A DNA stretch of 64,000 nucleotides from CAWKOH01 sp963851245 (GTDB lineage Bacteria > Actinomycetota > Acidimicrobiia > Acidimicrobiales > Palsa-688), in assembly GCA_963851245.1 (NCBI GenBank), contig CAWKOH010000001.1:372001-436000 (forward strand). Direction: 5' to 3'. The notes below the pieces were generated by a model. That model saw only the letters and a program-made list of their open reading frames with translations, was not told the origin of the DNA and did no database searches. Position numbers and translations under genes: made by a program. Of this stretch, positions 8,613-17,582 are shown piece after piece (the first letter of the stretch is position 1; every line of letters begins with the position of its first letter).

Positions 8613-9469
8613 CGCAGTGGCTCGCTCGAGCCGGTGGCGCCGTACAGGCTCCACCCGCCGCCGGGGACCTTCGACCAACCGCTCGACGCCCAGGTGCCTC
8701 CGTCAACGGGGACGTTGGCGCCGGTGACGTAGCCGGCCAGGGGCGAGGCGAGGAAGGCTGCCACCTGGGCACACTCGGCTACCACTCCTTCCCGACCCAG
8801 CGGGATGTACGCCTTGACGCTCGCTTCCATCTGGGGATCACGAGGCGGCAGTTCCTCGGGCACCGGACCCTGGCGCAGACCGCTCAATCCGGGCGTTCGC
8901 GTGAGGTCGGGCGAGATGGCGTTGACGCGGATGCCATGCTCGGCCAGCTCCACCGCCATGGTACGGGTGAAGCTCACCAGGCCGGCCTTGCAGGCGGCAT
9001 AGACGGCATACATCGGCGCCGCTCGGGCGGCCTCGATGGTGGCCACGTTGACGATCGACCCCCCGCGCCCCCCAGAGATCATCAGCGGAGCAGCCGCCGA
9101 AGTGGCGGCCAGAGCGCTGACCAGGTTGATGTCGATGTGACGGCGCCAGCTGCGTTCGCTCTGCTCGAGGAAACGCCGGCCCGAGACCCCGCCGGCGTTA
9201 TTGACAAGAATGTCCAGCCGCCCGAAGGTGTCGTGGGCCCGGGCGACGGCGGCCCGAACCGCATCGGCGTCCATGACGTCGGTGGGCACGAACACGGCCC
9301 TCCGACCGGTCCGCTCCACCGCGGCGGCTGCCTCCGTCCCCCGGTCGGGGTCGATCTCGGCTACCACTACGTCCGCTCCACATTCCGCCATGGCCAGGGC
9401 AATACCGCGGCCGATGCCCGCTCCCGCGCCTGTCACCAGCGCCACCCGGTCGGTTAGATCGACCTTCAA
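8609..9469 (-). CDS. short-chain dehydrogenase/reductase (SDR)
   Basis: 286-residue classical SDR: NAD(P)-binding VTGAGAGIGRGIA near residues 13-25, NNAGG in the core, and a YxxxK active site (YAVYAACKAG). A TTG start is used; no better start precedes it. The acidic residue pattern VVVAEIDPD after beta-2 suggests NAD(H) preference. It lies 122 bases from the divergent mycofactocin-type SDR and is translationally coupled to the VOC gene. Confidence 0.85.
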   Translation of the reverse strand: MKVDLTDRVALVTGAGAGIGRGIALAMAECGADVVVAEIDPDRGTEAAAAVERTGRRAVFVPTDVMDADAVRAAVARAHDTFGRLDILVNNAGGVSGRRFLEQSERSWRRHIDINLVSALAATSAAAPLMISGGRGGSIVNVATIEAARAAPMYAVYAACKAGLVSFTRTMAVELAEHGIRVNAISPDLTRTPGLSGLRQGPVPEELPPRDPQMEASVKAYIPLGREGVVAECAQVAAFLASPLAGYVTGANVPVDGGTWASSGWSKVPGGGWSLYGATGSSEPLR

Positions 9470-9591
9470 GTCGATGCCAACCCGTCGTCTGCTCTCATGG
9501 GCTGAGAGTACCGCGGCGCTCGTCCGGCCGTCTCACTAGCATCCGGTAGGTGAGGCCGGGCAGACCGGCGACGATGCGGAGAGGAGACAAC

Positions 9592-10425
9592 ATGGTCAAT
9601 CTCGAGGGTCGGGTCGCTCTCATCACCGGAGGCGCCAGGGGCATGGGCCGGGCCCACGCTGTGATGCTGTCGGAGGCCGGGGCTGATGTCGTCCTCTGCG
9701 ATCGCTGCGCCGACACCGAGCAGACGCCCTATCCGCTCGCCACCCAGAGCGACCTGGACGAGACGGTCGCGGCGGTGGAATCACGGGGTCGCAAGGCGCT
9801 GGCCATCCGCTGCGATGTTCGCGACCGCGACGCATTGAAGGCCGCGGTCGACGCCTCGGTGGAACAGTTCGGGCGGATCGACATACTTCTCGCCAATGCC
9901 GGGGTCAGCATCGCCACCCCACTTCTCGGCTCGCCCGGGGAGGATGCGTGGGACGAGGAGGTCGGAATCAACCTGACCGGCGTGTACAACAGCATGCGCG
10001 CCGTCGCTCCCGTCATGGCCGAGCAGCGCTGGGGGCGCATCGTCGCCACGTCCTCGATGCTGGGCCGGACGGCCATGCCGACCCAGGCCGCCTACTGCGC
10101 CGCCAAATGGGGTGTGATCGGCCTGGTCAAGGCGGCGGCCCAGGACCTCGCCGGTTACGGCGTGACGGTCAACGCGGTGGCGCCGGGCAACATCAACACG
10201 CCCATGATCCAAAACGAGGTCCTGTACCGCACCGTCAGGCCCGACCTGGAAAGCCCGACGGCTGAGGACGCCGCCCAGGCCCTCCAGATGCTCCACGTGC
10301 AGCAGATTCCGTGGCTCGATCCATCGGAAATCTCGTCCGCCATCCTGTTCCTGATCGGCTCCGAGCACATCACCGGGACGGTGATAGACGTCAACGCCGG
10401 GGCGTCGGCCCGCTTCACCGCGTGA
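9592..10425 (+). CDS. mycofactocin-coupled SDR family oxidoreductase
   Basis: 277 residues. Alongside the SDR motifs (ITGGARGMGRAHA, LLANAGVS, YCAAKWG) it has the insertion after the Asp of beta-2, LCDRCADTEQTPYPLATQSDLDETV, that marks the mycofactocin-coupled SDR subfamily, whose members hold NAD as a non-exchangeable cofactor and hand electrons to mycofactocin. The start is fixed by GGAGA five bases upstream. No mycofactocin biosynthesis gene is in this window, so the redox carrier is inferred from the family. Confidence 0.82.
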   Translation: MVNLEGRVALITGGARGMGRAHAVMLSEAGADVVLCDRCADTEQTPYPLATQSDLDETVAAVESRGRKALAIRCDVRDRDALKAAVDASVEQFGRIDILLANAGVSIATPLLGSPGEDAWDEEVGINLTGVYNSMRAVAPVMAEQRWGRIVATSSMLGRTAMPTQAAYCAAKWGVIGLVKAAAQDLAGYGVTVNAVAPGNINTPMIQNEVLYRTVRPDLESPTAEDAAQALQMLHVQQIPWLDPSEISSAILFLIGSEHITGTVIDVNAGASARFTA

Positions 10426-10496
10426 CGCGCCCCGTTGGCAGCGGCCGCTCGGAGCGGCCACTCGGAGGGGCCGCCGGGATCGGTTGAGGTGGCGGC

Positions 10497-11435
10497 CTAC
10501 GCGGGCGGAGCCGGGATCTGGGCCAAACGAGGTACGAGTGACTGGCCCATCCGGGCCACCTCGGCGTTGAACTCGGCTCTGGTCTCGGCGTGTCCCACGC
10601 CGCCGTACAGGTAAGAGACGCCGGCTGCGGCCAGCTGCTCAGCCAGGGCGACCAGCCCGTCGTCTCCACGTCCGGCGTCCCCTGCCACCCCACCGAGAGA
10701 GAAGGCCACCGTCAGGGGCTCCTTCCTCCCGACCGACTCGGCGTGGGCCCGGGCATAACCGATCCGCGCCTTCAGATCATCGAGGGTTTCGAGGGCGGGC
10801 GAATGCCGGCGAACCGCCGTGGACGCCGCGTTCGGCATGGGGACCCAGCCATCGGCCCGCTCCACCGCCCGCCGGATGGCCTGCCAGCTGTTGCCACCGA
10901 TCCAGATGGGCGGGTGCGGCCGCTGTACCGGACGGGGAAGCATGGTGTTGCCGGTCACCCGGAAGTGCCGTCCATCCGCCTCCACCGTCGCCCCGCTCCA
11001 AGCCGCCTTCATCAGATCGAGGGCCTCGTCGGTGAGCTGGTTACGTTCCTCGAAGTCGACGCCCAGGGCGGCGAACTCCCCCTCGAGATACCCCGTGGCC
11101 ACCCCGAGGATGACCCGCCCCCCGGACAGCGTGTCGAGGCTGGCAACGGCCTTGGCGGTGAGGAACGGGTTCCGGTAGGGCAGCACGCAGAGGTTCGTCT
11201 GCATCCGGATGCGGCTGGTGCTTGCCGCCGCGAAGGCGAGGGCGACGAAGGGGTCGAGGGCGTGATGGCCCCCCGACGCCATCCAGGCGTCGGGCGGAAA
11301 GGGGTGCTCGGTAACGTAGACGGCGTCAAAACCGGCTGCCTCGGCGCACTGCGCCATCTCGACAACGGCGTCACCCGTGACGAACTCGTGAGGCCGGTCC
11401 ACCCGGCTCGTAGGCAGCCCCAGCGAGATCTTCAA
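10497..11435 (-). CDS. LLM class F420-dependent oxidoreductase
   Basis: 312-residue TIM-barrel flavin/F420 enzyme: VEMAQCAEAAGFDAVYVTEHPFPPDAW near the start, ATSTSRI-like AAASTSRIRMQTNLCVLPYRNP, then LDTLSGGRVILGVATGYLEGEFAALGVDFEER and PPIWIGGNS. These match the TIGR-type LLM families that use reduced F420. TTG start overlaps the preceding gene stop. Third of three tandem LLM paralogues; the substrate is unknown. Confidence 0.85.
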   Translation of the reverse strand: MKISLGLPTSRVDRPHEFVTGDAVVEMAQCAEAAGFDAVYVTEHPFPPDAWMASGGHHALDPFVALAFAAASTSRIRMQTNLCVLPYRNPFLTAKAVASLDTLSGGRVILGVATGYLEGEFAALGVDFEERNQLTDEALDLMKAAWSGATVEADGRHFRVTGNTMLPRPVQRPHPPIWIGGNSWQAIRRAVERADGWVPMPNAASTAVRRHSPALETLDDLKARIGYARAHAESVGRKEPLTVAFSLGGVAGDAGRGDDGLVALAEQLAAAGVSYLYGGVGHAETRAEFNAEVARMGQSLVPRLAQIPAPPA

Positions 11436-12407
11436 ATCTTCGCCACCACCTCATCGAGGAAGAGGTGCACGCACTCCCATGCTGCGTCGAGAGGCATGCC
11501 GCCGCATAGCGGGTGGAGGGCGAACAAGGTCGCGGCCCCCTGCTCGGCCACCCGGGCCCGGCACTCGGCCGGGCTGAGGATCTCGTAGATTCCCTCTTTG
11601 CGGAGCTCCTCGGTCGTGGTGGCGTGGGAGTGGACCGAGGACCGGATGTCGGGGGTCTGCCACGACGCGTAGGTGACGGCCTCGTGGAGCAGGTAGCCGC
11701 CCAGCTCGTTCCAGGCCCGGTCGGGGTCCTCCGATACGAAGAGAAGCGAGACGTGCTCGGGCGGCGACATGACGATGGGGACCGTCCCGTTCTCCGCGCA
11801 CAGCTGCTCGTAGTACGCCTCGAGCTCGGGCATCTTGGCGGGGGGGGGACAGAGGGAGACCGAACCGGGCCGCCCGCCGCGCCGCGGGCCGCCCGCTGCC
11901 TCCGATCATCACCGGGGGATTGGGGGTCAATGGCCGGGGCGTTACCCGCACGGTCTGGCCGTCCCGGTAGACGGGCTCGCCGCGCCAGGCTCGGACCAGA
12001 TCCTCCACGCACTGATCCATGATCTGGCCCCGCTTGTCCCAGTCCTTGCCGTGGGCCAGGTACTCCGACGGCCGGTAGCCCAGACCGAGGGTCACAGCCA
12101 GACGGCCGCCGCTGACCAGGTCCAACACGATCAGATCCTCGGCGACCCGGAGCGGATCGTGCAGCGGCAACAGCAGAGCCTGGATGACGATGGCGGCCCG
12201 CTGGGTTCTTGCCGCGACCAGACCGGCGAACAGCAGCGGGGACGGCATCCAGCCGTTGTCGGCGCCGTGGTGCTCCTCGGTCTGAATGGCCCCGAAGCCG
12301 GCCCGGTCAGCGAGCTCTGCCATCTCGACGGCGGCCTGGTAACGCTGAGAGAGCTCGGCTGGATCGAGGCCGGGCAGGATTAGGTTGAGACGAAGCGTAC
12401 TGATCAC
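11432..12407 (-). CDS. LLM class oxidoreductase (frameshifted at G9 run)
   Basis: Luciferase-like protein: AVEMAELADRAGFGAIQTEEHHGADNGWMPSPL, DLVSGGRLAVTLGLGYRPSEY, NPPVMIGGSGRPAARRAARFG. The first frame is lost at nine consecutive G (11840-11848); with eight, FGLPLSPP runs directly into AKMPELEAYYEQLC, giving a normal protein of about 324 residues. Total length is 3n+1, in agreement. GTG start has GGAGG upstream and overlaps the previous stop (GTGA). The second frame ends VHLFLDEVVAKI. Probably intact in the organism, unless the run is a true slippage site. Confidence 0.8.
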
Positions 12408-13387
12408 AGGGCACCTCCAGCGTTGAGGACGGATTTTTCGAACAGGCGCAGGTGCTCCCACGCCCGGTCCGGCGGTATACCGCCGACCATAGGGTGGAGC
12501 AGGGCGAAGGCCAAATCTCCGCCGGCCTTCAACTCAGTCGCGTAATCATCGGGCGTCACGATGCGGTACTGGCCCGTGCGTCGCAAATCCTCGACGCTGC
12601 CGGAACTCTTGTACCCCGCTTGCACCCCGTCGACGGCCTGCCAGGCGCCATAGGCATTCACCTCGTGGAGGAAGTACGGCCCCAGCTCGGGCCAAGCCGC
12701 GTCCGGGTCTTCGGCCAGCACCACCACATCGGTGTTGCCGCCCAGGTAGGGCCCGGGATCGGGCTTGCCCAGCTTCAGGCACTCCTCCTGGTAAAAGTCC
12801 CAGAAATGCGGCTCGGACGGCAGGAACCCGTCGGCGATACGAGCGGCCCGTCGGGCCGCCGACTCGCTGCTGCCGCCCACCACGATCTTCGGGCCGCCGG
12901 GCTGCGCCGGCGTGGGCAGCACCCGCGCCGTCCTCCCCCGGAACTGGAACGGCTCACCGGTCCAGGCCGCCCGCAACGTGGCCACGGTCTCCCGTACCCG
13001 GGCCGGGCGCTCGCTCATGGGCACGCCGAACGCCTCGAACTCCTCGTGGACGTACCCCCCGACCACGGTGAGATCCAGGCGCCCCCGGCTGAGCAGGTCG
13101 ACAACGGCGGCGTCTTCGGCCAGCCGCAGCGGGTCGTGCATGGCGGCCACCACCGCGTTGATGGCTATGCGGGCGTTCGAGGTCCGAGCGGCGATGGCAG
13201 CTGCCATGGCCAACGCGCTCGGGAGGTACCCGTCGGCCGCACCGTGGTGCTCAGACAGGCCGATCAGCAACGCTCCGTTGCGGTCGGCCCACTCCGACAT
13301 TTCGAGGGCAGCGGCATATCGGTCCGCCATGTCGATGCCCGAAAAGGAAGGATTGCGGAAATCGAAGCGGATCCCGAACATCATCAT
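12404..13387 (-). CDS. LLM class oxidoreductase
   Basis: 327 residues, closest to the neighbouring LLM gene: EMSEWADRNGALLIGLSEHHGAADGYLPSALAM, VVDLLSRGRLDLTVVGGYVHEEFEAFGV, GGPKIVVGGSSESAARRAARIADG, and the shared ending PMVGGIPPDRAWEHLRLF. The two probably arose by duplication. Three in-phase ATGs lie at the 5' end; the first overlaps the SnoaL-like gene stop. Reduced F420 or FMN as cofactor is inferred from family. Confidence 0.85.
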   Translation of the reverse strand: MMMFGIRFDFRNPSFSGIDMADRYAAALEMSEWADRNGALLIGLSEHHGAADGYLPSALAMAAAIAARTSNARIAINAVVAAMHDPLRLAEDAAVVDLLSRGRLDLTVVGGYVHEEFEAFGVPMSERPARVRETVATLRAAWTGEPFQFRGRTARVLPTPAQPGGPKIVVGGSSESAARRAARIADGFLPSEPHFWDFYQEECLKLGKPDPGPYLGGNTDVVVLAEDPDAAWPELGPYFLHEVNAYGAWQAVDGVQAGYKSSGSVEDLRRTGQYRIVTPDDYATELKAGGDLAFALLHPMVGGIPPDRAWEHLRLFEKSVLNAGGAL

Positions 13388-13839
13388 TGATCGCCTTCCC
13401 CGGAGCCGGCTGGTTCGACGATGCGGCGCAGCCGGGTGATAGTCATGGTCTTGATCCGCCAGCCTCCAGCGGTCTTCTCGTAGGTTTCGTGATAGTGGCC
13501 GAAGCCATGCATGTAGCTGATCGGCGCGCCCGGTGGCCACCAAAGTCGGTCTTCGAGCGCCCAGACGCCCTTGGCCGTGGCCCCCGAGGTCAGCTCGATC
13601 TCCGGCATGTGGCCGTGATGGACCGTGACGACGCTTTCTATGTTCTCGCGGAGGAAGGGCATGTATTCGCCGACACTGCGGGTCACTCCCCCACCCTCTC
13701 CGGTCATGTCGATCTCGACGTCGTCGGTGAACACCTGGGCCAGGCCCGTCCAATCCTTGGTGTCCATCATGCGGAAGTAACGGGCCTTGAGAGTCTTGAT
13801 CTCCTCGATGTCCTCGACTCCGGTGCTGTCATCGTTCAC
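13384..13839 (-). CDS. nuclear transport factor 2 / SnoaL-like protein
   Basis: 151 residues with the NTF2-like pattern of actinobacterial catabolic clusters: EEIKTLKARYFRMMDTKDWTGLAQVFTDDVEIDM at the start, VHHGHMPEIELTSGATAKGVWALED in the middle and GGWRIKTMTITRLRR at the end. Members of this family act as small isomerases, dehydratases or cyclases on polyketide or steroid-like substrates, or as ligand binders. It leads a four-gene run with the three LLM proteins, all overlapping by four bases. Confidence 0.8.
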   Translation of the reverse strand: MNDDSTGVEDIEEIKTLKARYFRMMDTKDWTGLAQVFTDDVEIDMTGEGGGVTRSVGEYMPFLRENIESVVTVHHGHMPEIELTSGATAKGVWALEDRLWWPPGAPISYMHGFGHYHETYEKTAGGWRIKTMTITRLRRIVEPAGSGEGDQ

Positions 13840-13943
13840 TCGTTTCCTCCGTGGCGACGCGCGCCCAGGTCATCCCGCCCCGACACTTCGGCCGAGGAGC
13901 CCTGCCCGTATCGGCGCGAACCTCTCCCTCCCGATCTCGACCC

Positions 13944-13976
13944 GATTATGCCGCGTCGGGGCGCCACACCATAATC
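13944..13976. promoter_or_regulatory. inverted repeat gattatg/cataatc in a divergent promoter region
   Basis: Perfect 7-bp arms at 13944-13950 and 13970-13976, 19 bases apart, in the 219-base gap between two divergent SnoaL-like genes. AT-rich arms in a very GC-rich gap and the divergent position suggest a regulator site. A second small inverted pair (gcgacc/ggtcgc) lies just downstream near 13990-14012. No regulator gene is adjacent. Confidence 0.4.
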
Positions 13977-14058
13977 TCGGGCTGGGCAGAGCGACCATAT
14001 GATGGCCGGTCGCCTGCACCGAAGACGCCATCTCGCCCGCCCGAGCAAAGGAAGTCCC

Positions 14059-14511
14059 GTGTCTACTGAAGCCGAAGCCCTCGAAGCCCGTGTCCGGAGA
14101 CTCGAAGACATGGCAGCCATCCACCAGCTCTTCATCGACTACGGGGCCTACCTGGACGCTCACGATTTCGAGTCCTACGCCACGCTCTTCGCGGAGGAAG
14201 GCGAGGTTCTGCTCGGGCCGCTCGGGCGAGCCAAGGGACCCCAGGAGATCAGAGCCCTGATGGAGGGCACCATGCCCCCGGGCTCGGCCCAGTCCTTCCA
14301 CGTCATCAGCAATCCGGTAGTCACCCTCGACGGAGACCGGGCCCGGACGCAGGTCATGTGGACCGTTATCCAGCAGGACGGATCGGGCCGCCCGCAGGTG
14401 GGCATGATCGGCCATCACCGCGACGAGCTGGTACGCGTGGAGGGCCGCTGGAAGTTTCTCCGGCGGGCCGGCTACGTGGACATCCCTTCCGCCTACCCCA
14501 ACGACCGCTGA
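14059..14511 (+). CDS. SnoaL-like / NTF2-fold protein
   Basis: 150 residues; EDMAAIHQLFIDYGAYLDAHDFESYATLFAEEGEVLLG, FHVISNPVVTLDGDRARTQVMWTV and VRVEGRWKFLRRAGYVD follow the SnoaL_4 pattern seen in ring-hydroxylating dioxygenase beta-subunit relatives. GTG is preferred over the upstream ATG because AAAGGAAG lies seven bases before it. Function is unknown; likely a catabolic accessory enzyme. Confidence 0.78.
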   Translation: MSTEAEALEARVRRLEDMAAIHQLFIDYGAYLDAHDFESYATLFAEEGEVLLGPLGRAKGPQEIRALMEGTMPPGSAQSFHVISNPVVTLDGDRARTQVMWTVIQQDGSGRPQVGMIGHHRDELVRVEGRWKFLRRAGYVDIPSAYPNDR

Positions 14512-14618
14512 GAACGCGTGGCGCGGCGCGCGTCACCCCGGTCACTTCTCCGAGCCACAGGGCGGACGCTCGCCGTGCTAGACACGATTAGTTCGGTTAG
14601 CTCAGTTGGGAGGGCGAA

Positions 14619-15449
14619 GTGACATATCCGTTGGATGCAGGCGGCGTTGACGACTACCCGGTGAAAGTAGGGAGCGCCCTGGTGACCATGGTCGATCCGA
14701 ACCGGGGGTTCGAGAAGGCTTACAACCGGTGGTACGAGCGGGATCACTTCTACGCCGGCTGCATGATCGGGCCGTACCTTTTCGCCGGGAGCCGGTGGAT
14801 CGCCCCGAGGGAGCTGAAGAACCTGCGCTGGCCGACCACCGAAAGGGTGGCCGAGCCCTACGACGCCGGGTCGTACGTCGCCATCTACTGGGTGGAGAAG
14901 GGTCACCACAAAGAGCACTTCGACGATTGGGCTGTCCCGCAGGTCCACTGGCTGTACGGGAACAACCGTGGATTCGCGGAGCGGACCCACGTCCACACCG
15001 TCGTCGTCGACCATATCGGGGCCAACTACCGCGACGCCGACGCCGTTCCCGTGGATCTGGCCCTCGACTACGGCTACCCGGGTGTGGTGGTGGCCTGGTT
15101 CGACGGTCGCGATCGTCTACCCGCCGCCGAACTGCACTCCGAGTTGAGCAAAAGCATCATCCCCGATCTGCTCTCGGGCTCTTCCATCGAGATCGCCTCG
15201 TCATGGACCCCGACCACGCCCTCCGAAGAACGGTCTACCGGGAGCCCGATGCCGCTCGGCACGCCGGCCGGAGGGCCGAACCGCCTGCTCCAGATCTTCT
15301 TCATCGACGGCGATGTTCGACAAACGGTGGAAGAACTTCATGCTTACACCGATGCCATAGAGAAGGCCGGATTGGCTGATACCCAGTTGGTGGCGCCCTT
15401 CTTCCGCACTACTCCGGGCAAGGACCTGTACCTGGACAAGCTCTGGTGA
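14619..15449 (+). CDS. conserved EthD-like (dimeric alpha/beta barrel) protein
   Basis: 276 residues. I do not recognise a named function. The N-terminus (VTMVDPNRGFEKAYNRWYERDHFYAGCMIGPYLFAGSRWIAP) resembles the start of the protein at 23023-23757 (NRWYDLEHTPPNVWLPGVMLSRRY), so the two are paralogues of one family, apparently with two ferredoxin-like halves as in EthD/dimeric-barrel proteins. GTG start is preceded by GGGAGGG. The stop overlaps the next gene (GTGA), and the operon continues with a SnoaL-like protein and an isomerase. Confidence 0.7.
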   Translation: MTYPLDAGGVDDYPVKVGSALVTMVDPNRGFEKAYNRWYERDHFYAGCMIGPYLFAGSRWIAPRELKNLRWPTTERVAEPYDAGSYVAIYWVEKGHHKEHFDDWAVPQVHWLYGNNRGFAERTHVHTVVVDHIGANYRDADAVPVDLALDYGYPGVVVAWFDGRDRLPAAELHSELSKSIIPDLLSGSSIEIASSWTPTTPSEERSTGSPMPLGTPAGGPNRLLQIFFIDGDVRQTVEELHAYTDAIEKAGLADTQLVAPFFRTTPGKDLYLDKLW

Positions 15450-15916
15450 GCGGGGTGACGACGAGTTACGTCGAGATCCTGAACCTCATCTACAGCTACC
15501 CGGAGCTGATCGACGCCGGCGACTTCGCCGGTATCGGCGTGTTGTTCAAAGACGCCACACTTGTGTTCGAGGGCCCGGAGGGACGCGCCGTCAGCGAGGC
15601 GGTCGGGAGCGCCGCCGTTCAGGCCAGCTTCGAGCAGAACACTCGCCGGTACCCGGATGACGGCACGCCTCACACCCGTCACGTGATCACGAACCCGATC
15701 GTCGAGATCGACGAGAACGCCGGGACGGCGATGTGCCGCTACTACATAACTGTGTTCCAACGGACCGACGAGTTCCCGCTCGCGCCGGTGTGGTCCAATC
15801 GGTACGAGGACCGTCTCCGCCGGGTGGACGGGAAATGGCGACTGGAGCGGCGACGCGGGTTCGCCCACCTGCCGGGGGACACGTCACATCACCTACTGCA
15901 GTCACCCGGGTTCTGA
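15446..15916 (+). CDS. SnoaL-like protein
   Basis: 156 residues with EILNLIYSYPELIDAGDFAGIGVLFKDATLVFEG, HTRHVITNPIVEIDENAGTAMCRYYITVFQ and RVDGKWRLERRRGF. This is the third NTF2-fold protein in 2.5 kb. The GTG overlaps the preceding TGA, so translation is coupled to the EthD-like gene. A catalytic His/Asp pair of SnoaL could not be confirmed. Confidence 0.76.
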   Translation: MSGVTTSYVEILNLIYSYPELIDAGDFAGIGVLFKDATLVFEGPEGRAVSEAVGSAAVQASFEQNTRRYPDDGTPHTRHVITNPIVEIDENAGTAMCRYYITVFQRTDEFPLAPVWSNRYEDRLRRVDGKWRLERRRGFAHLPGDTSHHLLQSPGF

Positions 15917-15952
15917 ACCCGACCAGAGCGGAAAGGGAAGGGAAGAAATCGA

Positions 15953-16744
15953 ATGCCGGTAACCGGTATCTGTCCAGCCGGGCTGCTCGCCGATCCCACC
16001 GGCGCCGGTGAGCCAGAGATCCGGGCCGCCGGTGAGGCCGCCCTAGCGGCCGGCTTCACTGAAGCGTCGGTGTGGACCTTCCAACTCCCGGCCTTCGCCG
16101 GGCTGGACCTCAAGGTGAGAGTGGTCGAGTCGGCCTTGCGGTGGGCCAACGGCACGCTGGAGCAGACCCGGGCCGAAGCTGAGCACTTCGCAACCGCCGC
16201 GTCCAACCAGGGAGCCGACATCATCACCGCGGTCTGCATGGACCCGTCGATCTCGGATCCCGATCAGGCCCGGCGGAACCTGGCCGTGCTGGTGGAGGCC
16301 GGCACCTCTGTCGGAGCTCGAGTGTGTCTCGAGTTCCTGCCCGGGACCGGGGTGCCGGATCTGGCCACAGCCTGGTCGCTCGTTGAGCCGCTGGGACCGG
16401 CGAGCGGAATCCTGCTCGACACCTGGCACTGGACTCGCCAACCGGGGGGACCGGCGTTCGACTTGCTTGCGACCATTCCAGGCGATCGGATCCCCTACCT
16501 TCAGCTGAATGACGCCGCCCCCACCCCCTCCGGTGAGGTCCTGGAGGAGACGATGACGGGCCGGCTTTTGCCCGGCGAGGGGATAGTCGACTACGCCCGG
16601 CTGTTCGCGGCCCTATCGGGCATCGGAGCCGAACCCTTCATGGCCGTCGAGATATTCAATCCGGGTCTGATCCAGCAGCACGGCGCCGCGGGCGCCGCCC
16701 GGGCCATGAAGAAAGCAACGGACGCCGTGCTGCCGGGCGGTTGA
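15953..16744 (+). CDS. sugar phosphate isomerase/epimerase family protein
   Basis: 263-residue xylose-isomerase-like TIM barrel: LEFLPGTGVPDLATAWSLVEPLGPASGILLDTWHW and IPYLQLNDAAP, with RLLPGEGIVDYARLFAAL near the end. Conserved E, D, H and E of the AP-endonuclease-2 fold that bind a divalent metal are present in LEF, LDTWHW and VEIF. A paralogue lies at 28682. In this family activities include inosose dehydratase and hydroxypyruvate-like isomerases; the true substrate is not visible. Good GGGAAGGGAAG upstream of ATG. Confidence 0.8.
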   Translation: MPVTGICPAGLLADPTGAGEPEIRAAGEAALAAGFTEASVWTFQLPAFAGLDLKVRVVESALRWANGTLEQTRAEAEHFATAASNQGADIITAVCMDPSISDPDQARRNLAVLVEAGTSVGARVCLEFLPGTGVPDLATAWSLVEPLGPASGILLDTWHWTRQPGGPAFDLLATIPGDRIPYLQLNDAAPTPSGEVLEETMTGRLLPGEGIVDYARLFAALSGIGAEPFMAVEIFNPGLIQQHGAAGAARAMKKATDAVLPGG

Positions 16745-16745
16745 T

Positions 16746-17543
16746 TCACCAGGGCCGGCTCTGGCCCCCGTTGACCCGCCAGATATTCCCCGTCACCCAG
16801 CGCGCCGCCGGAGACACGAGGAAGAGAACCATCAGAGCCTGGTCGGAAGCATCCCCGAGAAAACCGAGCGGGGTCATGTCCTTCATGGCCTGCTGGACCA
16901 GGGCCTCCTTGTCGGTATCGATCTTGCCGCCCTCGTAGCGAAAGGAGGCGAAGTTGGTCGGCGTGGAGCCGGGGGCGAGGACATTGACGCGGATTCCCTG
17001 GGGCCCGGCTTCGGCGGCCAGTACTTGCGACATGAAGGTCACCGCGGCCTTCGTCATGCCGTAGAGACCCTGGCCCGGATATGGGGAGTCGATCACGGTA
17101 GACGCCACGTTGACGATCGAGCCGGAGCGGCGCGGCAGCATCACTTTCAGGGCGGCCTGGCTCCCGAAGAGGACACCCTTGAGGTTCACGCCCATGACCC
17201 GGTCGAACTCTTCCTCGGTGATGTCGGAGACCGGCATGAGGTGCCCGATACCGGCCACGTTGGCCATGATGTCGAGCCGGCCGTGCTCGGACACAGCCCG
17301 GTCGACGAGCGCGTCCACCTCGGCGCGGCTGGCCGTGTTGGTCCTCTGGGCCACGGCCCGGCCGCCCTCGGCATTGATCTTCTCAGCGGTGCCTTCGACC
17401 CCCTCGATATCGATGTCGCCGATCACAACCGAGGCGCCGGCGCTGGCCAGCACCTCGGCAGTGGCGGCGCCGATGCCACTGGCGGCACCGGTGACCACAG
17501 CCACCTGGTCCTGCAGGCTGAACAGTTGGGGTATGTCGAACAT
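16746..17543 (-). CDS. SDR family oxidoreductase
   Basis: 265 residues: VVTGAASGIGAATAEVLASAGASVVIGDID gives the nucleotide fold with an acidic residue favouring NAD, MANVAGIGH replaces NNAG, and YGMTKAAVTF is the YxxxK pair. Converges tail-to-tail with the isomerase, one base apart. It is read in the same direction as the next SDR, 39 bases upstream, so they may share a transcript. Confidence 0.85.
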   Translation of the reverse strand: MFDIPQLFSLQDQVAVVTGAASGIGAATAEVLASAGASVVIGDIDIEGVEGTAEKINAEGGRAVAQRTNTASRAEVDALVDRAVSEHGRLDIMANVAGIGHLMPVSDITEEEFDRVMGVNLKGVLFGSQAALKVMLPRRSGSIVNVASTVIDSPYPGQGLYGMTKAAVTFMSQVLAAEAGPQGIRVNVLAPGSTPTNFASFRYEGGKIDTDKEALVQQAMKDMTPLGFLGDASDQALMVLFLVSPAARWVTGNIWRVNGGQSRPW

Positions 17544-17582
17544 TGCTTACCTTCCTATGGGTTTCTGGCCTATGAGTAGATG

